Positions 8,523 to 16,351 of a DNA stretch of 64,000 nt are shown piece after piece. Source of the stretch: Pelagibacterales bacterium SAG-MED11 (lineage in GTDB: Bacteria; Pseudomonadota; Alphaproteobacteria; Pelagibacterales; Pelagibacteraceae). Both the position numbers and the translations under genes were made by a program. The notes under the pieces are model-generated. The model searched no databases, had not been told where the DNA came from, and saw only the letters and a program-made list of their open reading frames with translations. How positions within the stretch are numbered: position 1 is the first letter of the stretch; each line of letters begins with the position of its first letter. The DNA lies in assembly GCA_014654265.1 (NCBI GenBank), contig JACWDI010000002.1, forward strand, positions 176,571 to 240,570. The letters run 5' to 3'.

Positions 8523-10249
8523 TGGAAATTTATAAAGATCTTTCAAACCCTGAAACTCAAGAATTCAAAAAATTACTAAACTCACAACTCTCAAAAATTC
8601 AAATAGAAGAAGGTAAGATTATTGATGGTAAAATAAATAAGATTACTGACAAATTTGTATTCCTTTTTGTTGAAGGATTAAAAAGTGAGCCTGTTTTAGA
8701 TATCAATGAACTTAAAAGTATGGGTCTGGGAGAAAAAATTAAAATAGGTGAAAAAATTTCTGTATTATTAGAAAAAATTGAGGATAAAAATGGTGAGGTC
8801 TTAGTATCAGCAAATAAAGCTCAAAAAATAAAAGGTTGGGATAAGTTAGTTCAAGCTTACGAAAAAAATGAACCTATAATGGGTAAAATTACCTCAAAGT
8901 GTAAAGGTGGATGTATTGTAGAACACATAGACACTGGATCTTTAATGTTTTTACCAGGTTCTCAAATAAGTGATAAACCTTTGAAGGATATAAGTCATTT
9001 GATGAATGAGCCTCAGAAATTTGCTTTAATAAAATTGGACAAAGTAAGAGGTAATGCATGTGTTTCAAGAAGAGAGATTATATCTTCTTTTAAAAAAGAG
9101 GATAAAGCTAAAATAATAGAAAAATATAAAGAAGGAGATATTATTAAGGGTGCTGAGGTTAAAGGTTATAGTACATTTGGATGTTTTTTTAATGTAAATG
9201 GTGAATTAGATGTTTTAGTGCATTTACAAGAAATATCATACTCAAGAGTTAATCATCCTGATGAAGTTTTCAATATTGGAGAAAAACATGATCTCAAAGT
9301 AATTTCAGTAGATAAAGAAAAATTACAGGTTGGTTGTTCAGTAAAACAGTTGTCTCCAGATCCTTTTGAACATATAGAAAACTATGCACTAAACAAAGTT
9401 TATAAAGTTAAGGTTGTAAAGATTATGGACTTTGGTGCATTTTGTGAATTAGAACCAGGCTTAACTACATTACTTCATTCAAGTGAACTAAGTTGGAGTA
9501 AAAAAAATGTTACTGCTAAAAAAATGTTTAAAGTAAATGATGAAATCGATTGTATTATAACAGAAATAAATAAAGAGAAAAGAAGAGTAGCAATTTCACA
9601 TAGACTAACTCTAGAAAACCCTTTTGAGACTTTTGAAAAAAAATTTCCTGTAGGCACAATTGCAGAAGGTACGATTGTTAATAAAAATGAATACTCTTTA
9701 TTTGTTAAAATTGAGGACATTGAAATTGATACTTTTTTACATTGTAATGATTTAACTTATTCAAATAATGGAGAAGAGGAACTAACTAAATATAAAAAAG
9801 GCGACAAAATAAAAGTTAAAGTCTTAGAAATAAAAGTTTCAGATCAAAAAATCAGAGTTGGTTTTCGTCAAACTCAACCAGATCCTTTTGACTGGTTTAA
9901 GGATAAAAAAATCAAGCAAACAATTACAGTTAAAATAATATCTACAGATAATAAAGGACTGAATGTAAGGCCTGAAGGATGTGATCTTGATTTATCAATT
10001 AAAAAATCAAACATTGCAATTAATGCAGCTGACTCAAGACCTTCAAGATTTACTGGTGGAGAAAGAATTGATTGTGCTATTGCAGAATTAGATATTGAAA
10101 AAAGAAAAGTTGTTCTAAGTATTAAACTTCTAGAAGAGATAGAAAAAAAAGAGGCCCTAGCAAAATATGGGTCTGAGGGTTCAGGAAAAAATTTACCATT
10201 TTCATCTTTATCAGAAGATTTGAAGAAAAAAGATAAAAAAAAAGATTAA
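8522..10249 (+). CDS. rpsA: 30S ribosomal protein S1
   Basis: mRNA-binding protein of the small ribosomal subunit. The 575-aa chain shows a run of about six S1 (OB-fold) repeats, recognisable from repeated cores such as GDIIKGAEVKGYSTFGCFFNVNG, YKVKVVKIMDFGAFCELEPG and VGTIAEGTIVNKNEYSLFVKI, each ending in a (K)V(A/G)xS-type strand. The last repeat is degenerate and followed by a short charged tail. The ATG overlaps the cmk stop (TAATG). The cmk-rpsA-ihfB order is conserved in Proteobacteria. Confidence 0.97.
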   Translation: MEIYKDLSNPETQEFKKLLNSQLSKIQIEEGKIIDGKINKITDKFVFLFVEGLKSEPVLDINELKSMGLGEKIKIGEKISVLLEKIEDKNGEVLVSANKAQKIKGWDKLVQAYEKNEPIMGKITSKCKGGCIVEHIDTGSLMFLPGSQISDKPLKDISHLMNEPQKFALIKLDKVRGNACVSRREIISSFKKEDKAKIIEKYKEGDIIKGAEVKGYSTFGCFFNVNGELDVLVHLQEISYSRVNHPDEVFNIGEKHDLKVISVDKEKLQVGCSVKQLSPDPFEHIENYALNKVYKVKVVKIMDFGAFCELEPGLTTLLHSSELSWSKKNVTAKKMFKVNDEIDCIITEINKEKRRVAISHRLTLENPFETFEKKFPVGTIAEGTIVNKNEYSLFVKIEDIEIDTFLHCNDLTYSNNGEEELTKYKKGDKIKVKVLEIKVSDQKIRVGFRQTQPDPFDWFKDKKIKQTITVKIISTDNKGLNVRPEGCDLDLSIKKSNIAINAADSRPSRFTGGERIDCAIAELDIEKRKVVLSIKLLEEIEKKEALAKYGSEGSGKNLPFSSLSEDLKKKDKKKD

Positions 10250-10258
10250 AGTAAAAAA

Positions 10259-10552
10259 TTGGCAATTGTAAAATCAGAGCTGATAAAACAGTTAAAAAAA
10301 TCCTACCCTAATTTTCCATCTCGTGATTTAAATAAGCTAATAAATATAATTTTAAAAGAAATTAAAAATACTCTTAATCGAGGTGAAGGTGTAGAATTAA
10401 GAGGATTTGGAACATTCCGTACAAATATTCAGAAAGAGTCAATAAGAAGAAACCCTAAAACAGGTACAAAAATTAATGTCCCGAAAAAAAGAACAATAAA
10501 ATGGAAAATGTCAAAAGACTTGTTTAAAAAGTTAAATAATGAAAAAGAATAA
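10259..10552 (+). CDS. ihfB: Integration host factor subunit beta, TTG start
   Basis: DNA-bending nucleoid protein of the HU/IHF family, 97 aa. The beta-arm region is present as GVELRGFGTFRTNIQKESIRRNPKTG with the conserved RNPKTG at the tip, followed by PKKRTIKWKMSKDL. The start codon is TTG at 10259, ten bases after the rpsA stop; no ATG fits the N-terminus, and MAIVKSELIKQL matches the family start. It overlaps pyrF by 14 bases. Position after rpsA favours IHF-beta over HU. Confidence 0.92.
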   Translation: MAIVKSELIKQLKKSYPNFPSRDLNKLINIILKEIKNTLNRGEGVELRGFGTFRTNIQKESIRRNPKTGTKINVPKKRTIKWKMSKDLFKKLNNEKE

Positions 10553-11213
10553 AATATTTATTGCTTGTGACACTAATAACATCTCAAAAGTTAAAGAAAT
10601 TATCAAAAAAACACAAAGTTCAAAACTAAAAATTGGTTATAAGTTTGGATTAGAGTTTCTTAATTCAAAGAATGGTAGAAATTTTTTATCAAGTTTAAAA
10701 AATAAGATAACTTTTGCAGATCTTAAACTTCACGATATACCCAATACATGTATTTCAACAATTAAAGCAATTAAAGATTTAAAAGTTAACTATTTGACAA
10801 TTCATATAAGTAGCGGACCTGAGGCCCTTAAAGCCAGTAAAAAAGTTTCAGAAAAAACCAAATTAATTGGAGTTACAATTTTAACATCTCTAGATAATAA
10901 AGCATTAAAAGAAATTGGTTTTAACAAAGATGTTAAGAAATTAGTTTATCATCAAGCTAAATTAGCAAATAAAGCAAAACTTGATGCCATAGTATGTAGT
11001 CCACAAGAGGTATCTATAGTCAAAAAAGTATTTAAAAAAGAAATAATTACCCCTGGAATTAGACTTAACCTTAAAGCTAATGATCAAAAAAGAGTTTTAA
11101 CACCAAAGCAAGCTTTTAAAAATGGAAGTGATTGGTTAGTAATAGGCAGACCTATAACTAAAGGTAATATTAAAAAAAATATTTCATCTTTAATCGATCA
11201 TTTAAGTCAATGA
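10539..11213 (+). CDS. pyrF: Orotidine 5'-phosphate decarboxylase
   Basis: Last step of UMP synthesis. The diagnostic DxKxxD catalytic triad is present as FADLKLHDIPNTC (about 60-72), with IACDTNN at the N-terminus and TPGIRL plus DWLVIGRPIT near the C-terminus for phosphate binding. Length (224 aa) is normal. It overlaps ihfB upstream by 14 bases and trpF downstream by four, so it is embedded in the aroA-to-folC transcription unit. Confidence 0.96.
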   Translation: MKKNKIFIACDTNNISKVKEIIKKTQSSKLKIGYKFGLEFLNSKNGRNFLSSLKNKITFADLKLHDIPNTCISTIKAIKDLKVNYLTIHISSGPEALKASKKVSEKTKLIGVTILTSLDNKALKEIGFNKDVKKLVYHQAKLANKAKLDAIVCSPQEVSIVKKVFKKEIITPGIRLNLKANDQKRVLTPKQAFKNGSDWLVIGRPITKGNIKKNISSLIDHLSQ

Positions 11214-11839
11214 TTCTTAAATCAAAAATCTGTGGTGTCTCTGACACCAAAACTTTAAAGTATATAGTCAATCATAAAAGTCCTTCTCAATTTATAGGTT
11301 TCATTGTTAATTACCCAAAATCAAAAAGGTATGTTGATATAAAAAAATTAATAGAGCTGACTGATATTGATAAAAAAAATTCATTTTATGTTGCAGTCCT
11401 GGTTAATCCTGAAAAAGATATTCTTGAAGAAATTAAAAATTTACCCTTTGATTATTATCAGCTCTATAACTGTAGTGTAGATAAAATAAGATCTATAAAA
11501 AATACATATAATAAAAAGATTATAACCGCATTAACTATTGAAAATTCTGAAGATGTTAAAAACTTTCAGTTATATAAAGATGTTTCTGATATTTATTTAT
11601 TTGATAGTAAAGGATACGAAAAAAGTATGTCATTCAATCATACTTTAATTGAGAATATCCAATCTGATAAAGAACTAATGCTAGCAGGAAATATTCAGAT
11701 CAATGATGATCTTGAAAAATATAAAAAAATAGCAGATATTATTGATATATCTGGAGGGTTGGAAACTTCTGGATTAAAAGATATTAACAAAATAGAAATT
11801 TTCTTAAATAAATTAAGTGATTTAAATAATGAAGCTTAA
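11210..11839 (+). CDS. trpF: Phosphoribosylanthranilate isomerase
   Basis: Amadori rearrangement of N-(5-phosphoribosyl)anthranilate in tryptophan synthesis. The catalytic Cys is in KICGV (about 6-10), the catalytic Asp in IYLFDSKG (about 129-136), and the phosphate-binding end is AGNIQ...DISGGLETSGLKD. At 209 aa it is normal but considerably diverged. It overlaps pyrF by ATGA and trpB by 11 bases. The usual trpF-trpB-trpA order holds. Confidence 0.9.
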   Translation: MILKSKICGVSDTKTLKYIVNHKSPSQFIGFIVNYPKSKRYVDIKKLIELTDIDKKNSFYVAVLVNPEKDILEEIKNLPFDYYQLYNCSVDKIRSIKNTYNKKIITALTIENSEDVKNFQLYKDVSDIYLFDSKGYEKSMSFNHTLIENIQSDKELMLAGNIQINDDLEKYKKIADIIDISGGLETSGLKDINKIEIFLNKLSDLNNEA

Positions 11840-13058
11840 AAAAAATATTCCTTTAATTGATCAACACGACAAATTTGGATTTTGGGGAGGTAAATTTGGT
11901 GGAAGTTTTATTCCAGAAACACTTAAAAAACCTGTAGAGGATCTTACAAAAGAATTTCATAAACTGAGAAAAAATAGAAATTTTATTAAAAAAAGAGATT
12001 TTTATTTTAAAAATTACATAGGATCTCCTACATCGTTTATTAAATTAGAAAATTTATCTAATCATTTGGGTGGTGCACAAATTTGGGCAAAAGTTGTTTC
12101 AGAGGCAAATGGTGGAGCTCACAAAATATATAATGCAACTGTTCACGCCTTAATCTGTAAGGCAATGGGTAAAAAATATATAGTAGGTGATACAGGTGCT
12201 GGATATGCGGGAAAAATGCTAAGTATGGCGGCAAAAAAGTTTGGACTAAAATGTAAAATTTTTATGGGAGCTAAAGATATTAAGAGACAAAAACCAAATT
12301 GTGATGCAATGAGAAGAAATGGTGCAGAGATTGTACCAGTATATTCTGGAAGTCAAACTTTAGTAGATGCAGTGAGTGAATGTATGAGATATTGGGTTTC
12401 GAATTGTGATAATACCCACATGTGTGTGGGTTCAACTGTTGGCCCTAACATTTTTGTTAAAATCTGTGGATGGTCTACAGCTCAAATCTCAAGAGAACTT
12501 AAAATTCAATTGAAAAAAAAATTTAAGAAAGTTCCAAAAAAAATAAAATTAATTAACTGTGTTGGAGGTGGAAGTTCAGCTTATGGTTTTTGGAGCGAAT
12601 TTATTGATTATGATAAAAAGCATATTGAATTAATTGGAGTAGAAGCTGGAGGACCTAAGAAATCAAAATTACATGCAGCTCCTTTAAGTAGAAATGCTAA
12701 GATTGGAATTTTGCATGGTGCCGCGTCTTATGTGTGTCAAAATAATGAGGGACAAATTCAAGATACAGAATCTATCAGCGCTGGGTTGGATTATCCTGGA
12801 GTTAGTCCGATCCATTGTTTTTTAAAAGATACCAAGAGAGCAAGATATACGTATGCAACAGATGAGGCAGCTTTAAATGCATATAGGATGGTAACAAAAT
12901 TTGAAAAACTAAATCCAAGTTTAGAGCCAAGTCATGCTTTTGCTGAAGCCATAAAGATTGCACCAAAATTAAGTAAGGATACAATTTTAATAGTCAATTC
13001 TTGTGGAGACGCCAAAAAAGATAGAGATATCTTAAAAGATAGGTTGGGTAAGTATTAA
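11829..13058 (+). CDS. trpB: Tryptophan synthase beta chain, divergent active site
   Basis: By fold and context, the PLP enzyme that joins indole and serine. The PLP lysine is kept in GGAHKIYN (about K99), as are CVGGGSSAYG and ISAGLDYPGVSP. Positions normally near-invariant differ. KREDL before the lysine reads KVVSEA. The catalytic Glu of ETGAGQHG is Asp, and the loop reads DTGAGYAG (121-128). GPHPYP reads GPNIFV. The Ser contacting the PLP nitrogen (VNLSGRGDKD) is Cys in VNSCGDAKKD (about 392). The frame is intact at 409 aa. Overlaps trpA by one base. A real beta chain or a changed-function paralogue are both possible; adjacency to trpF and trpA favours the former. Confidence 0.85.
   Translation: MKLKKNIPLIDQHDKFGFWGGKFGGSFIPETLKKPVEDLTKEFHKLRKNRNFIKKRDFYFKNYIGSPTSFIKLENLSNHLGGAQIWAKVVSEANGGAHKIYNATVHALICKAMGKKYIVGDTGAGYAGKMLSMAAKKFGLKCKIFMGAKDIKRQKPNCDAMRRNGAEIVPVYSGSQTLVDAVSECMRYWVSNCDNTHMCVGSTVGPNIFVKICGWSTAQISRELKIQLKKKFKKVPKKIKLINCVGGGSSAYGFWSEFIDYDKKHIELIGVEAGGPKKSKLHAAPLSRNAKIGILHGAASYVCQNNEGQIQDTESISAGLDYPGVSPIHCFLKDTKRARYTYATDEAALNAYRMVTKFEKLNPSLEPSHAFAEAIKIAPKLSKDTILIVNSCGDAKKDRDILKDRLGKY
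12414..12431. other. GC-rich inverted repeat inside trpB
   Basis: ACCCACA, a 4-base loop TGTG, then TGTGGGT: a perfect 7-bp hairpin with unusually high GC for this DNA. It lies in frame inside trpB (residues THMCVGS) and could be a chance product of codons or an RNA structure within the transcript. No function is assigned. Confidence 0.35.
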
Positions 13059-13861
13059 TGAATAATTCCTTAATTAATCAATCTTTTGAAAAAGCCAAAA
13101 GCGAAAATAGACCCGCTCTTCTTACTTACACTGTAGCAGGTGACAATACTAAAAAAAAATCATTAGAGATTTTAAGATCAATCTCAAAATATGCTGATAT
13201 TTGTGAATTAGGATTTCCACATAACACTCCTATTGCAGATGGAGGACAAATTCAAACAAGTGCTTATCGTGCAATCAAAAATGGGATTAAAATAAATGAT
13301 GTCTTTTCGATTGTAAGCAAATTTAAGAAATTAAGAAAAGATAAACCAATTATACTAATGGGCTATTATAATATGATTTATCAATACAACGAAAATAAAT
13401 TTATTAAAAAATGTAAGAAATCAAAAGTTGATGGCCTAATCGTTGTAGATCTTCCTCATCCAGAAAATAAAATTTTTGCCTCAAAATGTAAAAAAAATAA
13501 AATTAATTTTATTCAGCTTATTTCACCTACTACCTCTAAATTAAGATTAAAAAAAATTATCAAAGACTCTCATGACATGATATATTATATTAGTATGTTA
13601 TCGACTACAGGAGGAAAATTAAAAGTTTCACCAAAGAGAATAATTCAAGAATACCAAAAAATAAAAAATCAGAATAAATCTAAGAATGTAGTAATTGGAT
13701 TCGGTATTACTGAAAAGACTATAAAATTATTGAAAAAAGCGGATGGATTAGTTGTTGGAAGTGCAATTTGTAAGGAAATTACAAAATCAATTAAAAAAAG
13801 ACAAAATACTGTCACAAATGTTACTAATGTAGTAAGGAAATTAAAAAATAAAATTAAATGA
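13058..13861 (+). CDS. trpA: Tryptophan synthase alpha chain
   Basis: Cleaves indole-glycerol phosphate to indole and passes it to TrpB. The catalytic Glu (ELGFPHNTP, about E50) and Asp (IADGGQIQ, about D61) are kept, as are the phosphate-binding GFGIT and GLVVGSAIC ends. The loop usually written PFSDPxADGP is PHNTPIADGG. Loop 6, usually SRxGVTG, is SMLSTTG, so the Arg at the position of Salmonella Arg179 is Met. Both loops take part in alpha-beta communication, and TrpB is changed too. ATG overlaps the trpB stop (TAATG); ATGA overlap with accD. Confidence 0.93.
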   Translation: MNNSLINQSFEKAKSENRPALLTYTVAGDNTKKKSLEILRSISKYADICELGFPHNTPIADGGQIQTSAYRAIKNGIKINDVFSIVSKFKKLRKDKPIILMGYYNMIYQYNENKFIKKCKKSKVDGLIVVDLPHPENKIFASKCKKNKINFIQLISPTTSKLRLKKIIKDSHDMIYYISMLSTTGGKLKVSPKRIIQEYQKIKNQNKSKNVVIGFGITEKTIKLLKKADGLVVGSAICKEITKSIKKRQNTVTNVTNVVRKLKNKIK

Positions 13862-14787
13862 ATTGGATTACTAAAATAATAAAAACAGGTGAAAAAATTA
13901 AAACTGCTATACATAAAAGAGCGTCAAAAGAAGATATAGCTAATAGTGACTGGACATCATGCTGTAAAGGTCCAATCTTAAAAAAAGATTTAGAAGAAAA
14001 CCTTTGGGTATGTACTGACTGCAATAAACATCATCGTATAAAACCAAGACAAAGATTTGATATTTTATTTGGAAAAAATAATTATGAGATTTTTAAAACA
14101 CCTATTCCAAAAGATGATCCTTTAGAATGGACAGACTCAAAATCTTATAAAGACAGATTAACAAGTGCACGAAAAAAAACTGGAATGGATTGTGGAATGA
14201 TGGTGGTAAGCGGATCAATTAATAATATTAAAATCACTGCAGTGGCATCCGACTTTGATTTTTTAGGAGCTTCAATGGCTGCTGCTGAAGGAGAGGCTTT
14301 TCTGTATGGTATTCAACATGCTATAGAAAATAAAACTCCATTTTTGTGTATTAGTGCTGGTGGTGGAATGAGGATGATGGAAAGTTTAATTTCATTATCT
14401 CAAATGACTAGAACAACTCTTGCGATTAATGAACTTAAAAAAAATAATCTTCCTTACTTAGTATGTATTACTGATCCAACGGCTGGAGGTATTACTGCCT
14501 CATATGCTATGTTAGGTGATATTCATATTGCTGAACCAGGAGCTTTAATAGCTTTTGCTGGTGCGAGAGTAATTCAAGGCACTGTCAAAGAAGAGCTTCC
14601 AGAGGGTTTTCAAAAAAGTGAATATGTTGAAAAAACTGGTTTTGTAGACATTATTATTGAAAGAAAAAATCTGTCTGAAAAAATTGGAACTTTATTATCA
14701 ATATTGTTAAAGAAAAATTCTGCTATAAGCACTGAAGAAAATGAAACTACAGAAAATACTCAGTCGCTTTCTAAAGTTGCATCCTAA
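13858..14787 (+). CDS. accD: Acetyl-CoA carboxylase carboxyltransferase beta subunit
   Basis: Beta half of the carboxyltransferase that makes malonyl-CoA for fatty acid synthesis. An N-terminal zinc ribbon carries CC (about residues 38-39) and CTDC (about 57-60), followed by a crotonase-like domain with SAGGGMRMMES, DPTAGGITASYA and GALIAFAGARVI. Length 309 aa. The C-terminal tail after about residue 290 is Ser/Thr/Glu-rich and is encoded by DNA that also encodes the start of folC (47-base overlap). accA is not in the window. Confidence 0.96.
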   Translation: MNWITKIIKTGEKIKTAIHKRASKEDIANSDWTSCCKGPILKKDLEENLWVCTDCNKHHRIKPRQRFDILFGKNNYEIFKTPIPKDDPLEWTDSKSYKDRLTSARKKTGMDCGMMVVSGSINNIKITAVASDFDFLGASMAAAEGEAFLYGIQHAIENKTPFLCISAGGGMRMMESLISLSQMTRTTLAINELKKNNLPYLVCITDPTAGGITASYAMLGDIHIAEPGALIAFAGARVIQGTVKEELPEGFQKSEYVEKTGFVDIIIERKNLSEKIGTLLSILLKKNSAISTEENETTENTQSLSKVAS

Positions 14788-16003
14788 AGAAATTGATCTA
14801 AGCCTAGATCGAATTTTAAATCTTTGTGAAAAACTTGGAAATCCACAAGAAAAGATTAAAGCTATAAATGTGGTGGGTACAAATGGAAAAAATTCAACCA
14901 TTCAAGCATGTTATTCCATCTTAAAAGAGGCCAATATTAAATGTAATGTTTACACTAGCCCTCACATACGAAAGATAAATGAAAGGTTTGTATTTAATAA
15001 CCAAGAGCTGAAAGATGATGAACTAGCTGACCTTTTTGAAGAAGTCGAAAAAGTTAATAATAATCAGCCGATTACTTTTTTTGAAATTCTTACAGCATGT
15101 TACTTTTATAAAGCTGCTCAATATCCAGAGAATATTAACTTAGTCGAGTCTGGGTTATTTTTTAGATTCGATGCCACTAACATACTAAAAAAAAATTTAG
15201 CAACCATCATAACATCAATAAGCAAGGATCATTTAGATTGGCTTCCTAAAAATGACCAAACTATTGAAAAAATTGTTTTTGAAAAAACTTCAAATCTTTT
15301 GAATTCAAACATTATAGTAGCAAAACAAAATCAAAATACGATGAATTATATCAAAAAAAATATTTCTACAAATCAATCAAATAAAATTTTCTTTAATGAA
15401 GACTTTTCTTTTACAAATGGAGAAAACGGTTACTTTTATTATGAGGATAAATTTGGTGGATTAAAATTACCAGAACCAAATGTTCTTGGTCTCTATCAAT
15501 TAGAGAATATTTCAACCGCTATAGTATCTTTAAGAATGTTAGATTTTAACATAAAAGATGAAAATATTAAAAAAGGCATCCAAAACATTAATAATATTGC
15601 AAGACTTCAAGAAATTACTGCTGGAAATTTAAAAAATTTAGTTAAGAATAATCTATTTTTAATATCTGGAGATCATAATGAGGATGGCGCAAGGGTTTTA
15701 AATGATTACCTCCAAAGCTTAGATTGCAATAAACATATAATAGTTGGCATGATGGCCAATAAAGACCATGAAAGTTATATTAAATGTATAAAAAATATTT
15801 CGTCAATCACAACTGTTGATATTCCTAATCAACCAAATGCTATTAGTGGTAAAGAATTAAAAGATAAATTTAAACACTTACCAAATGTTAAGTATGCAGA
15901 AAATATTAAAGAGGCTATTAAATCTATAGATATAAACCAAGGAGATTTATTATTAATTACTGGATCACTTTATTTATGTTCAGAAGTTTTAAACTTAAAT
16001 TAG
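14741..16003 (+). CDS. folC: Folylpolyglutamate / dihydrofolate synthase
   Basis: Mur-ligase-type ATP enzyme that adds glutamate to dihydropteroate or folates. The N-terminus FLKLHPKEIDLSLDRILNL matches FolC, supporting the ATG at 14741 even though it lies 47 bases inside accD. The P-loop reads GTNGKNS (46-52; usual GTNGKGS), and the usual GLGGRLDATN reads GLFFRFDATN (about 138-147). The C-terminal SGDHNEDGARVL corresponds to DGAHNPxGA. accD-folC order is standard. Tail-to-tail four-base overlap with trxA. Confidence 0.9.
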   Translation: MKLQKILSRFLKLHPKEIDLSLDRILNLCEKLGNPQEKIKAINVVGTNGKNSTIQACYSILKEANIKCNVYTSPHIRKINERFVFNNQELKDDELADLFEEVEKVNNNQPITFFEILTACYFYKAAQYPENINLVESGLFFRFDATNILKKNLATIITSISKDHLDWLPKNDQTIEKIVFEKTSNLLNSNIIVAKQNQNTMNYIKKNISTNQSNKIFFNEDFSFTNGENGYFYYEDKFGGLKLPEPNVLGLYQLENISTAIVSLRMLDFNIKDENIKKGIQNINNIARLQEITAGNLKNLVKNNLFLISGDHNEDGARVLNDYLQSLDCNKHIIVGMMANKDHESYIKCIKNISSITTVDIPNQPNAISGKELKDKFKHLPNVKYAENIKEAIKSIDINQGDLLLITGSLYLCSEVLNLN

Positions 16004-16317
16004 ATATTTTTTTCTAAAAATTCTTTCATGTGGCTTTCTGGTACTCCACCAACTTTCCTATCTACTTCTACACCCTTTTTGTAAATAATAACTGTGGGCA
16101 CACCTCTTATTCCTGCAGCACTTCCTGTATTTATCCCACCATCTTCAATATCTGCATAATAAAATCCTGCTTTATCTTTATACTCTTCAGCTAATTTATC
16201 CATAACTGGCTTTAAGGCCTTACATGGTCCACACCAAGCAGCACTAAATTGAATAACTGACACATCTTCATTTTTAACTTTATTATCAAAGTCTTCATCT
16301 TTAAAATCTACAAGCAT
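16000..16317 (-). CDS. trxA: Thioredoxin
   Basis: Small dithiol-disulfide oxidoreductase (105 aa, no signal peptide, so cytoplasmic). The active site is AWCGPCKALKPV (about 27-38) and the cis-Pro loop is GVPTVIIYKKG (about 72-82). Its final four bases overlap the folC stop on the other strand. Upstream lies the exonuclease gene with a 34-base gap, so it may be the last gene of a transcript that starts at rmuC. Confidence 0.95.
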   Translation of the reverse strand: MLVDFKDEDFDNKVKNEDVSVIQFSAAWCGPCKALKPVMDKLAEEYKDKAGFYYADIEDGGINTGSAAGIRGVPTVIIYKKGVEVDRKVGGVPESHMKEFLEKNI

Positions 16318-16351
16318 AATCCCTTTCTATAAATTAGTGTCCTAAAGTCAA

